Assembly: GCA_022605405.1 (NCBI GenBank)
Contig: JABYQQ010000008.1
Location: forward strand, 1,550,001-1,614,000
Direction: 5' to 3'
From: Earliella scabrosa
Lineage: Eukaryota > Basidiomycota > Agaricomycetes > Polyporales > Polyporaceae
DNA length: 64,000 nt
Part shown: one piece after another, positions 8,903 to 19,199 of the stretch
How the letters are laid out: each line of letters begins with the position of its first letter
Position numbering within the stretch: the stretch's first letter is position 1
Notes under the pieces: generated by a model
Database searches by the model: none
What the model saw: only the letters and a program-made list of their open reading frames with translations
What the model was told of the DNA's origin: nothing
Made by a program: the position numbers and the translations under genes

Positions 8903-10005
8903 ATGAATCACACCACCGCTCGCGTTTGGCTAGGTGAGGCGCGCCTCATCTCGCGTTCACGTTCTGCTATACTGACACTAATACGCCTGGGTTTCGCGAA
9001 TAGTGACAGGCTGCTCGTCCGGGCTGGGCAAAGCGCTCACAGAGGAGCTCCTCCGCGCAGGCGAGCGCGTCGTCGCGACGCTCCGCAAGCCGTCCCAAAT
9101 CGCGCACCTCTCGGACGCCTACCCGTCCTCGCAGCTCCTCGTCTGCACGCTCGACGTGACGAACGAGGCGCAAATTCAAGAGGTCTTTGCCGCGACCCGC
9201 GAGCACTTCGGGCGGCTCGACGTCGTGGTGAACAACGCCGGGTACGGGATCCAGGGCGAGTTCGAGACGTTCCCCGAGGAGGTCGGGAGACACCTTGTAG
9301 AGGTGCTGCTGTGGGGTCCCGCTCGTATCTGCCGCGAGGTGCGTGTGCGGCTGTGGCATTCCAGAGCGTAGCCGTGGTGACGCCCCTGCACTCTACTTGC
9401 AGGCTATCAAGTTCATGCGCGACGTCAACCCTCCCGGCCAGGGAGGCCGAATCCTGAACCTCACCTCCGTCGGCGGATTCCTCGGGCAGCCGACGGGGTC
9501 TTACTACCACGCTGGGAAGTTCGGTGAGTCCCCACGCTGCAGTAGCAGTCGCACAAGACTCACTTCCGCTCGTTGTGCGTACACAGCCCTTGAAGGTCTA
9601 ACCGAGTCCTTTGCCCGAGAGCTCCTCCCAGAATGGAACATCAAAGCGACGATCGTCGAGCCGGGCGGGTTCCGCACCGAGTGGGACAAGGGCCCGATGG
9701 TGCGCCCCCCAATCGCGCCGCAGTACGATCGGCCGGACGCCCCGGGCGTCCTTCAGCGCAAGATGATGGAGCACGAGTTCATCGGGGACCCCGCGAAGGC
9801 TGCGAAGGCGATGATACGCGTCGCGGGGCTGGAGGACCCGCCGGTGCGCATCCAGCTGGGCACGGACAGCTTGATGCTCGTGAAGATCAAGGCGGCGAGG
9901 ACGATGGCGGAGGCGGAGAAGTGGGCAGAGATTGCGCACTCGACGGACGCGGACGACGTGGACAGGGAGATGATCATGCAGCACTTCGCGCAGGCTGCTA
10001 AGTAG
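8903..10005 (+). CDS. Short-chain dehydrogenase/reductase, 301 residues
   Basis: Exons 8903-8933, 9004-9338, 9403-9523, 9587-10005 give one frame of 906 nt. Exon 1 encodes MNHTTARVWL and joins into VTGCSSGLGKAL, the TGxxxGxG dinucleotide-binding motif at about residues 12-19. NNAGYG follows at about 80. The active-site block is LTSVGG (Ser) and YYHAGKF, i.e. Tyr-x-x-x-Lys, split from ALEGLTES by intron 3. PGGFRTEW matches the classical SDR PG motif. Introns are 63-70 nt with GT-AG ends. It resembles the classical fungal oxidoreductases annotated as NAD(P)-binding SDRs acting on alcohol/ketone substrates; the substrate cannot be told from sequence. It lies between the arms of the inverted duplication. 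No signal peptide, so cytosolic. Confidence 0.88.
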
Positions 10006-11090
10006 ACTGCCGGACCATTGTGTGAACGGAACTTGCAGCGACACGGTCATTATGGATGTTAGACAGCCTTACGAGTGAGTCTGGTGCTCACCAGCCTCGA
10101 TGCAAGTCATCTCGACTAGTGACCACGTTTCTGAGTGCTAAGTAGCACTGGCATGCCAGAGTCTTCAGATTGATTTAGTAAGTCTGGCACACTACTTGAG
10201 TCGCCCTTATCACTGATTACACCAAATCCCAAGGGTCCGAACTTATGGTGTCAGCTGTTCGTAGACTATGACGTCATCGCTAAACCCCCGACGTCCGCAA
10301 GGTTTTGGAAGATGCACTTACCCACTACCAGCTGCAGCCCACTACATAGACCACATGAACTCATTTCGAGCACAAGCTCAGGAACGTCTTGCAGGGAGTT
10401 GAACGATCAGAAATGTACGTGTTCCTAGTTAGGTATCTTGTGCTGAATGTTGCTGAACCTTCTGGCGAACTTGCACAGCTCATCAACGACTGCATCACCC
10501 TTCCGCAGCGCCTGCGTCGCCAGGGTTTCTGGGCACAACCTACCCCACGTTTCCTACGTGAGTATCGTCAGATCAGTCAATGAGCCAGCGGGGTTGATTG
10601 TGTTGAGACAACAGCCTGGCAAGCGATGTTGACTGAATAGCCGCTTGTGAGCGGAGCGGGGCGTTCCCGCCCCCCGACGTTGCGCATCCCGCCTCGGTCC
10701 CGGGAGCAGTCGTACCCCGACGCTTGCCATGGTCGCCTTATGAAGAACCCCGAAGCATCTGGTCTCAAACGGGAAGAATCATGCCCCGCCATTATGGCGG
10801 CCATCAGATGCGAACCGTGCAACATCATCACATGGCCCTCCCGTCTGGTCAAGTGAGCAGGCCGCCTCGCGGTCGCGCAACGCAAGGGAAGCCAAGTCAC
10901 GCCTGGCGCGACGCCTACGATGACATCTTCACAGACTTCGCTGGCGGCGAGGGCCCCGACCCGGACGCGGCGCGCTTTATATACCCGCTTGTTGGACGCT
11001 GTGGCCCCGCGTGCGAGCTCGTACCCTCCTCCTCCCTCCCAGCCCTCGCTCGCTGCTTTTGCGTAGGCTCTGAGCACCGGAACTCCAGCC
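10006..11090. other. Intergenic, no gene recognised
   Basis: About 1.1 kb between the SDR stop and the alpha-glucosidase start. Frames of up to about 200 codons on both strands are low-quality and lack motifs. The last 120 bp hold the alpha-glucosidase promoter. Confidence 0.4.
10976..10983 (+). promoter_or_regulatory. TATA box of the GH31 gene
   Basis: TTTATATA about 110 bp before the ATG at 11091, followed by a C/T-rich leader. Confidence 0.55.
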
Positions 11091-14000
11091 ATGTATCTCC
11101 GTGCGGCCCTCAAGTTTGCGCTTCTCGGCCAGCTCGTGTCCCTCGCGGGCGCAACGGTCACCGACCCCAAGGTGCTCGACGCGTGCCCGGGCTACAAGGC
11201 GAAGAACGTCGTCAACCTCGGCCACAAGCTCCGTGCCGACCTTGTCCTCGCGGGAGAGCCGTGCAACGTCTTTGGAGAGGACATCGAGAAGCTCAGGCTC
11301 GAGGTCACCTACGAGAACAGTGAGTGTCGAGTCTCATGAAGTCCAACCACACCACTGCATGCTTTTACTCGATTCCATTCCCCCACCCTTCATCCTGCGA
11401 CGGCGTCGGGCACCGCTGGCCGAGGTCATCGGCTCGCCAGCGGTGTCTGTTAGACTCCCATCTGGAGCGGCGCACTCTTCCGTAAGGTCTGTCATGGGGA
11501 AGGTCAGCTGTGTTGCTCTTCGCGTGAAGGCGGATGATATGGATGTATTCCTTGACGTCGTGCGACGCGTTCGAACATCGCGAAACGCGTCCCGCCGGCC
11601 CGCGTTTGGGACAACGGGGACGCGCCCGAACAGGCATACGCGTCCAGCGGGGCGCGTCTTGTTGAAGTCGCTTCCACTCGATCTGCGACGCAGAGCGCTG
11701 ACTTGACCGTGCAAATCGAGACGGCGCGATCCTCTTCGCGTTCTCTCCGTCTCGGTCGTGTCCTGGGAGACAGTGATAATGGTCACGTGGCCGCGTCATG
11801 CTTCAGGCTGAGGCGCCCCCTAGCAGCCTGTTGTTGAACCGATTCGAGCTCCTGTGATCAGCTGCGTTCCACTCAGAACTGTACTCACCCGCCGACTTCA
11901 GAGGATCGCATTCACGTCAAGATCACCGACCCCGCAGACGAGCGGTACGAAATTCCCGAGGAGGTCCTCCCCCGTCCAAAGGCAAACTTCCTGAACGGGC
12001 CGCTCACCTCGAGCATCCGCTTCAACTACTCTACCTCTCCGTTCAGCTTCTCGATCTACCGCGCGAAGACCAAGGAGGTTCTCTTCTCCACCGCGTCGCA
12101 CCCGATCATCTTCGAGCCCCAGTACCTGCGCGTAAAGACGGACCTCCCCGAGAACGCGAACCTCTACGGTCTCGGCGAGCACACGGACTCGTTCCGCCTC
12201 CCGACGCACAACTACACCCGTACACTCTGGTCACGCGACTCGTATGGCGTACCCCAGGGCCAGAACTTGTACGGCAACCACCCGATCTACTTCGAGCACC
12301 GCAAGACAGGCACGCACGGTGTCTTCCTTGCCAACTCGAATGGCATGGACATCAAGATCGACGACTCCGAGGGTCTCGGCACGACCCTCGAGTACAACAT
12401 TATTGGTGGCGTCCTCGACTTCTACTTCCTGGCTGGCGACGAGAACGACCCAACTGAGGTCTCGCGCCAGTATGCTGACGTCGTTGGTACCCCTGCGGAA
12501 GTCCCGTACTGGTCGTTCGGTTTGCATCAGTGCCGCTTCGGCTACAAGGGTGGGTCTGTATTCCCAGTGGGGATTTCACATCTGCTCACCTCGATCATCA
12601 GACTACATCGACGTCTCCGAGGTCATCACGAACTACTCCGCCGCTGGTATCCCTCTGGAGACCATGTGGACGGACATTGGTATGCGCGCCCGTGTTTCCA
12701 GCTTAACCGTGGTCTGACATGAAGTGTAGACTACATGGACCGCCGCCGCGTCTTCACGCTCTCACCGGAGTACTTCCCGGTGAACCGCATGCGCGAGATC
12801 GTCGACTACCTGCACGCGCACGACCAGCAGTACAGTGAGTCTGCGTTGTCACCTCTTGCCATTGGGGTTGCATTGACATCGCCCTCCCAGTTGTCATGGT
12901 CGATCCCGCAGTGGGCTACGCCCCAGACGAGGGCTATGGCGCATTCGACCGCGGTACCGCAGCTGACATCTGGCTGAAGGCCGCAAACGGCAGCAGTCCC
13001 TTCCTCGGTGCTGTCTGGCCCGGTGTGACCGTCTACCCCGATTGGTTCAACAAGAAGACTCAAGAGTAAGTCGATTCATGGTCTCAGTGAGACCACGGAC
13101 TGAGCGCTGCGTGATGCAGGTACTGGGACAACGAATTCAAGATCTTCTTCGACCCTGAAACCGGTCTTGACATCGACGGTGCCTGGATTGACATGAACGA
13201 GCCTGCCAGCGTGAGTGCGATGCTCCTTTGCCTGTGGGGCCTGTTTGTTCTCACGCGTTATTTGGACAGTTCTGTGACTACCCGTGCGATGATCCCTTCC
13301 AGCAAGCAATCAAGCAGAACCTCCCTCCTCCCCGCTCAAACCCTCCTCCGGACCCCGAGGCGCCAATCTTCGGCCAGGCGCCCGCCCTGCGCAAGCGTGT
13401 CGACCACACCGGCGAGGACGTCTTGGCTCCTCCCTACGCCATCGACAACAGGGTACCGACTGGTGCCCTCTCTGACAAGACTGCCTACGTGCGTCTCTTC
13501 CGTGACCGCTCTGACTACAACAGCTCATAACATGGTCTTCACTCTACAGACGGACGCTGTCCACGCGAACGGCCTGATCGAGTACGACGTGCACAACCTG
13601 TACGGCACGATGATGTCGACCGCGACCCGGGACTCGATGCTCGCGCGCCGCCCCGGTCTCCGTCCGCTCATTATCACACGCTCGACGTTCGCGGGTGCTG
13701 GCAAGCACGTCGGCAAGTGGCTCGGCGACAACCTCAGCGAGTGGCCGCACTACAAGCAGTCCATCGCTGGAATCCTTGGCTTCGCGGGCATCTACCAGAT
13801 GCCGATGGTCGGTGCCGACATTTGCGGCTTTGGAGCGAACACGACCGAGACGCTCTGCGCACGCTGGGCGATGCTCGGTGCCTTCTACCCCTTCATGCGC
13901 AACGTGAGCCTTTCCTTCAGTCTCTGACCGCACGCGTAGCTGAGAAGGTGTTGATTGTAGCACAACGGCGACACTTCCATCAGTCAGGAGTTCTACCGCT

Positions 14001-14740
14001 GGCCGACGACGGCCGCTGCGGCGCGCAACGCGCTCGACATGCGCTACCGCCTGCTCGACTACCTCTACACGGCCGTGCATGAGGCCAAGAAAGACGGCAC
14101 GCCTGTCCTCGCTCCGCTCTGGTACCATTTCCCGAAGGACGAGGCGACGTTCGGGATCGACACCCAGTTCTTCTTCGGGCCCTCCATCCTCGTCTCGCCC
14201 GTGATCGAGGAGAACGCGACCTCCGTCGACGTGTACTACCCCGACGCGCTCTTCTACGACTTCCACACGCTCGCGCCCACGGAGGACGCGGGCGCGACGA
14301 CGCTCTCCAACGTCAACTTCACGTCCATCCCGGTTCACGTCCGCGGCGGCGCGGTGCTGCCCCTGCGTGCGAGCAGCGCGATGACGACCAAGGCGCTGCG
14401 CGAGACGGACTTTGAGCTTGTCGTCGCGCCCGATGCGAAGGGCCGCGCGGAGGGCAAGCTCTACTTTGACGACGGGGTGTCGATCGAGCAGAAGCGGTTC
14501 ACGGAGGTCGCGTTCAAGTACGCGAACGGCCGGCTCGTCGTCACGGGCTGGTATGCGTACCCGCTTGGCGTGGACGTTGCGCGCGTGCGGTTCGCAAACA
14601 CGAAGGCGGCGCCGAAGAGCGTGAGGCTGAACGGCAAGAAGCTCGCTGCGAATAAGATTGTGTACGATGCGGAGACGGGGGTGTTGGATGTCGCGCTCGG
14701 GATTTCGTTCAAGACGAGCTTCGTCGTCGAGGTCGACTGA
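11091..14740 (+). CDS. Secreted GH31 alpha-glucosidase, 892 residues
   Basis: Nine exons: 11091-11319, 11902-12549, 12602-12679, 12730-12834, 12891-13065, 13120-13210, 13270-13488, 13550-13903, 13961-14740 (2,679 nt, in frame throughout). It starts with a signal peptide ([21 protein letters not shown]). The GH31 barrel shows [19 protein letters not shown], the nucleophile motif WIDMNEPAS (Asp about 436), the acid/base region WLGDNLSEW (Asp about 575), GADICGF and FMRNHN. It releases terminal alpha-linked glucose from maltose, starch or similar oligosaccharides outside the cell. Intron 1 is 582 nt, ten times the others. A Pro-rich stretch (residues about 455-480) is an insertion common in fungal members. 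Strong assignment; substrate preference is not predictable from sequence. Long antisense frames over exons 7-9 are shadows. Confidence 0.93.
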
Positions 14741-15637
14741 GAGGACCTGGCGTGCATGCGTATGTTAGCCCATGGCCACTCCGGCCTGTCGTAGGACTGT
14801 CCAAAATGCCTGTTACTGATACCGCTCGCGACTTTAGTTGCTCTATTACTACTGTCTTCCCTCGCCTAGTCACTTATTCAACGCGCTCGACGTCATGCTG
14901 CGAATTCATGAAGACTTCTATGCGCCAACAAAATGTCATGTCACTACCTTACAGTGCGCAACATAGGATTCAGGCGCACGTCGTCACTAAACCTACTATA
15001 ATCACCCGACCGAGTCCGACGCATCTGTTTCAACCCTTACCTTTCATATGGACGTTAACGCCCCAGGCGCGCGATACTCAGACTCAGCCGTGTTCCTCTT
15101 CGCGCTCGCGTCCGAGTCCGCATCCGAGATTATTCACTTCCGAACACGGGTACCACACATGTTTCTTGTCGTTTTCTACTATCTAGCTCTCGTCTTCGTC
15201 TATGGAGATGACATCCTCATGAATACAATGACATTGTTGCAGCCTGCCCTATGCTCTACGAATCGTCAACTCTGCCGCGCGCTCCTTTCCAGGAGAGTCG
15301 CTCGGCCTGCGGCCCTGCCGTCGCGCTCGATGACAGGAAATCTGTATTCCGCGCGTGTACTGATCCATGACGATGACCCAATTCCAACGCCTCCGTCCAC
15401 TTACTCGCGGTCTCGGGGTTGTAGTGCTTGTACCTCGTTGATGTATCGACTGGGCGGCGAGCTTTTGACAACTTCCCCGTAAGTACACTGGATGGAGGTG
15501 CTTGGGCAGGCTGTGTATAGCACAGCATGTCCCTCTCGTGACCCCGGGTCCTATCCGTACTTACACCGCCGTGACTCGACGTTGAGCGTACATAAAGCAG
15601 CAGGGTGTCCCTTGACCTGCTGCTAGTTGAACCATCC
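14741..15637. other. Intergenic, contains a short kinase-gene fragment
   Basis: No complete gene. It holds the relic at 15057-15128 and, at 15591-15597, a CATAAAG that may serve as TATA element for the DUF6593 gene. Confidence 0.4.
15057..15128 (-). pseudogene. Fragment similar to the 3' end of the protein kinase gene at 29977
   Basis: About 70 bases match 29982-30062. The shared words are AACGCCCCAGGCGC, ACTCAGCC and TTCCTCTTCGCGCTCG. On the minus strand both read SAKRN(T/P)AE(S/F)EY(R/C)APGA. No kinase domain is found next to it, so it is a detached fragment of the last exon. Confidence 0.5.
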
Positions 15638-17481
15638 ATGGACTCGCAAGCCACCCTTGTGAACCCGACCGAGCTGCCCGAGCGCTACGCGCACACAGAG
15701 CTTGTGTTCGACCGCGACAGTCTGACGAACGCAGACATTCGTGTCCGCGGAGGCAGAGCGGTCGTGTACACGATCCGGACGACAGGACGGTCCCTCTCGC
15801 ATACCGAGGTGACCAAGGTCGCGAGCGGCGAGGTGGTGGTGTGCATCGAGCGGAAGGATATCCTGCCCGACACGATCAGGTTCCGCGATGGGCCGACTGT
15901 GAAGATGAAGAAGTGGATCAAGCACAAGACGTTTGCTGTATCGTACGCACCTGATCCCTCTTTTGTTTCGAGCACCCGGCCGGCGGGAGGCAGCTCACTT
16001 ACTACTGTTGGCATGATACGTTAGCCTTCCTGGTTGTGCGGAGCGCCAGTACACTTGGAAACCAATGAGTTTGAGAGAGATCGCTGTGAGTCCCTGCCCG
16101 CAGACGCATCACCTATGTCTTTTCCCTGCCTGCACGACTGTACACATACTCAATACTCCTCCATTGCAGCTCTACGATGCACTAAACCCGTACGCACCTG
16201 TAGCGTGGTTCCGGACGACACATCGGCGAGAAGTTGACGGGTTGGAGGTGGTGGAGCCGCCTACATCAGCAAAAGGTCCGGTCCTGGCCCGGCCTGGGAA
16301 CTACTGAACGCCTGTGTGGCGCTTATGCCGAGTTATGCCGACTTGGACCGACTGGCGGTCTGGAGATCTCTGGCATACTCTGGGGATCTCTGAACTGCGC
16401 CGATGCGATGAGCAAAAGAGTTCGACGAGGGTCGGAATGTCGGAAAGACCGAGTCTCGGCATGAGAGAATGACCTAGAATGACGCCATGCAAGTGGTGTC
16501 GGGGTGATCCGAGGCGTTCAAACTCCGCCTCACATATTCTGCGTCTCTCCCTCTGCAGTGCTCTGCTCAGCTCTCTGCTTCCGCTTCCATCGAGACTTGC
16601 ACCTTGCGCGACTCTCGTCTGGTCACTGACTTGCCTCCGCTGCCCGCCTCATCGCATGTTCTCTGCACTCTACGCCTTCTCTGTGCGGCTCATCTGTGGC
16701 ACTATCCTCGACCGTGTCTACCTTCCCTGCCACCTGCCGTGAACACGTAAGTCCCGTTTTTGCGCTCGGTCGCTGCGTCGGACCCTTCAATGACGGCGAG
16801 GTGTTCTCCTGCCCATAGCCACCGTAGGACACTTCAGCACTCGGGCTTTGCGTTGACATCTGTTGGTAAGGACTCAGCATATTGCAAGGTACGTGTGGTC
16901 TCACGTCGATGTCTGTGAGGCCAATGCTGACCGGTGACCTGTCATCGTCTGCGCAGGGTCACTCAAACGTTGAGGTATCAACTGTGTCTACGACACTTTG
17001 ATCGGGAAAGGTGCGTAGAGTCGTCAGTTCTGAGTTCTCGCAATTGCATTCTCGGCCGTTCGGTGTTCCGTGGAGGGATGGGGTGTGATGTTGTGTCTCC
17101 ATGTGTAGGAGAGCGAGATCTGGCGGTGTACGGTACATGTAATTAGATCTGCTTAAATGCTACTTGAATGCTCTGGCGAAGGCTCTTAGCGAGCTCTTAC
17201 CGGCGCTCTGGAGCCAGGAGGTTCATTCTCTGGCCAAAGTGAATCTCAGCGAATTCAAGAGCTCCTCAGTCGATCCCAGCGTTGGCCAGCTTTGGCCAGT
17301 ATTTCTCAGAGGATTTAGGCCCACGACCTTTTCCTGATGTACTCTGTCCCTGAAGCCAGAGGTCGAGCATTTTCCGGAGGTGGTGCTCGCATCGCTGCTC
17401 ATCGTCGAGCAGAAGTACCGTATGGCGAGCAAGCGAAGTGCAGGGCGTCTCATAGCAGTACAAGAAGTTGAGAGAGTATAA
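15638..17481 (+). pseudogene. DUF6593-family protein gene, last exon interrupted by element X
   Basis: Exons 15638-15942, 16025-16085 and 16170-16263 plus 17342-17481, with two GT-AG introns (82 and 84 nt). The protein has the DUF6593 layout: an N-terminal LVFDRDSLTNADI strand, VVYTIRTTGR, VVVCIERKDILPDTIRF, then ERQYTWKPMSL, then LYDALNPYAPVAWFR, then a hydrophobic HFPEVVLASLLIVEQKYR end. The last exon is cut after GLEVVEPP by a 1,076-bp insertion (16264-17339) flanked by TA on each side. Removing the insert and one TA joins the frame exactly and gives a normal stop at 17481. With the insert the frame ends after 14 foreign codons. The family is of unknown function and abundant in Agaricomycetes. 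The family name is from motif memory; the interruption is directly seen. Confidence 0.8.
16264..17339. mobile_element. Element X, copy 1: 1,076-bp DNA element with TIRs, inserted in a gene
   Basis: The left end CATCAGCAAAAGGTC and the right end (reverse complement CATCAGGAAAAGGTC) form imperfect terminal inverted repeats. The flanks are TA / TA, a 2-bp target duplication confirmed by the host reading frame. A second copy (49559-57028, interrupted) has the same ends with GA / GA flanks. The copies are near-identical: an 87-codon frame at 16479-16742 is unchanged in copy 2, although no transposase motif is seen and the frames are probably fortuitous. Likely a non-autonomous element. The superfamily is not assignable: TA would fit Tc1/mariner, but GA does not. 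Confidence 0.8.
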
Positions 17482-17958
17482 GTAGTGTAAAGAGATCTCT
17501 TGTATTTAATAGAACGTTCGAACCGGTAGAGAGCGCGACGTACGTAGCGCAGCGTGTGTTCCTTCAAGCTTCAAGCTTCGAGCTTAAATGGTGCAGAGTG
17601 ACTCGGAGGCCGACATCGCAACACAAGTTCCGACTGAGGGCTGCGTGTCCCGGGCGGTTGTGTTTGTTTGTACACCACAAGAAGCCAAACAACACACCGG
17701 TGTGCGCCTATTCCACCTCTACCTCCTCCTCATTGTCGACGGCGTTTCTCTCACTGTCTACGCTCGAGTGCGTCTGTGGGCGACTCGTAACTTGGCAACG
17801 ATTCTGTTGCTAGGTGTCGCTGTATGCCTGTATTTACTTCGACGCAAACAACTTCCAGGACTGGCAATTTTCTGTGGGCGCGCAATGCGATTGCCATCTC
17901 ACCTCCACGCCCATCGCTGCATGCTCGCTTCGCAGGCAATCCGACTCTCTCTGGGTGG

Positions 17959-17965
17959 TATATAA
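17959..17965 (+). promoter_or_regulatory. TATA box of the 70-residue gene (right arm)
   Basis: TATATAA 122 bp before the ATG at 18087, matching the left-arm copy. Confidence 0.6.
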
Positions 17966-18086
17966 CCGGGAGGTTTTCGACATGAAGTCTCCATCAGCCA
18001 AGTCTTCCATCTACCTCAGAGCAACTCAAGACATCTCCGATTCGCCCTCCTTCTTCCCCTCAAACAACACCACCCCTCCCCCGAAG

Positions 18087-18299
18087 ATGTCTTACTACGC
18101 CGCCAACACCCCGGTCTACACCTTCTTCCCCACCGCGCCCGCGTATCCGAACGCATTCGCCCTCTTCGGGAGCACACAGTCTCCGCGGGAGACCTACCAC
18201 ACGTACGAGGACGCACGCCAGGTGCTGCGTCCTTCGAATGGGCGCGCATCACAGCCCAAGGCGACCAAGTCCGGTCTGAAGAAGCTCTTCGGCCTCTGA
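18087..18299 (+). CDS. 70-residue orphan protein (right-arm copy)
   Basis: ATG at 18087 (CCGAAGATGT context) to TGA at 18299, single exon. Nearly identical to the left-arm copy, ending KKLFGL in place of KKIFGF. An in-frame ATG at 17982 lies only 17 bp after the TATA box and would be at or before the transcription start, so the shorter form is preferred. No known domain, signal peptide or cysteine. Tyr/Pro-rich N-terminal half, basic C-terminus. Confidence 0.6.
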   Translation: MSYYAANTPVYTFFPTAPAYPNAFALFGSTQSPRETYHTYEDARQVLRPSNGRASQPKATKSGLKKLFGL

Positions 18300-19199
18300 A
18301 CCCCCCTCGGACATGCGCTCGGACGTTGTTCTGGGGCGGTCTCATATCCTCTACCATCGCGCTGCTTGAAGCAGTTCCTCTCGGCCTTGCACCGCAGACC
18401 GCTTCGCACACATGCTACCACCACCGACCATTCGTCGATCGCGAAGGACGCGAACCCGACTCGTCGACCTCTTCAAGCCTCCGCTTGATGCGGACGCTCG
18501 CTGCCGTCTTGCCATGTGCGCGTCAGCCCACTCCAAGAGATCCAGATGGATAGGAGTGCGCGACCGTACGTTCCCCGCACCTCTCCTCAGGCTTAGGCCT
18601 CATCCCCCCAGGTGCCTGCGCACCAGCCCGATACCGTGGATATGGACATGATGGACATTCGTAGATACATCACTACTATGCCCACTCGGGTACTGGTATT
18701 CGCGTAACAATCCAATTGACACTCGTCTCGCAAGCTTTCATAACGTGTCTGTTGCCTATCAAGTAATTGTCTATAACCCCAAGTTGCTGTGATGTTTGAT
18801 TGAGTTTCATGGCATCGCAACTGGCTTACGAGGCGCGACGAGTTAGATGACGCAACGCGTCGGGCGAGGATCGACGGGTTGACAGCATGCGCCCATATAT
18901 AGTAGCCAGCGTTGCGCGCGAGCGATATAAGGAGCCCGGTCGAGAGAGTACTCGCCTCGCCCGCTTCTCTCACCCGTTCCTCCATGATATTCCTTCCCTG
19001 TTCCTTCCAAGTTCCCTCAAAACTTGATCTCAACCGTCGACGACGAGGCAAAGCATGATGCATTTGATGCGATGCACGTGGATGTGACCCTTCGCGTGTG
19101 TCACGGCATGAGTATGTGATGCCTCGGCTACCAGTGGGCCCGGTTTCTTGCTCCTCTCTGTCCTCCTCAGTCGACCCTCTCTGCTACAGTCCACGCGCA
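18300..19199. other. Intergenic within the right arm, no gene seen
   Basis: Counterpart of 6772-7708. A possible upstream non-coding exon of the MYND gene cannot be excluded (CTCCTCAG at about 19172). Confidence 0.4.

Noticed and set aside
8864..9457. 197-codon plus frame at the start of the SDR gene
   Set aside because: Reads through intron 1 of the SDR in another frame and has no motif.
13544..14338. 264-codon minus-strand frame over the alpha-glucosidase
   Set aside because: Exactly antisense to GH31 exons 8-9; Arg/Glu/Val-rich composition is the mirror of the sense codons, and there is no motif.
16479..16742. 87-codon frame inside element X as a transposase
   Set aside because: No catalytic or DNA-binding motif and far too short. 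It is identical in both copies only because the DNA is nearly identical.
17981..18086. Longer start (MKSPSAK) for the 70-residue protein
   Set aside because: The ATG lies 17 bp after the TATA box, within or before the likely transcription start, and the following bases look like a 5' leader.
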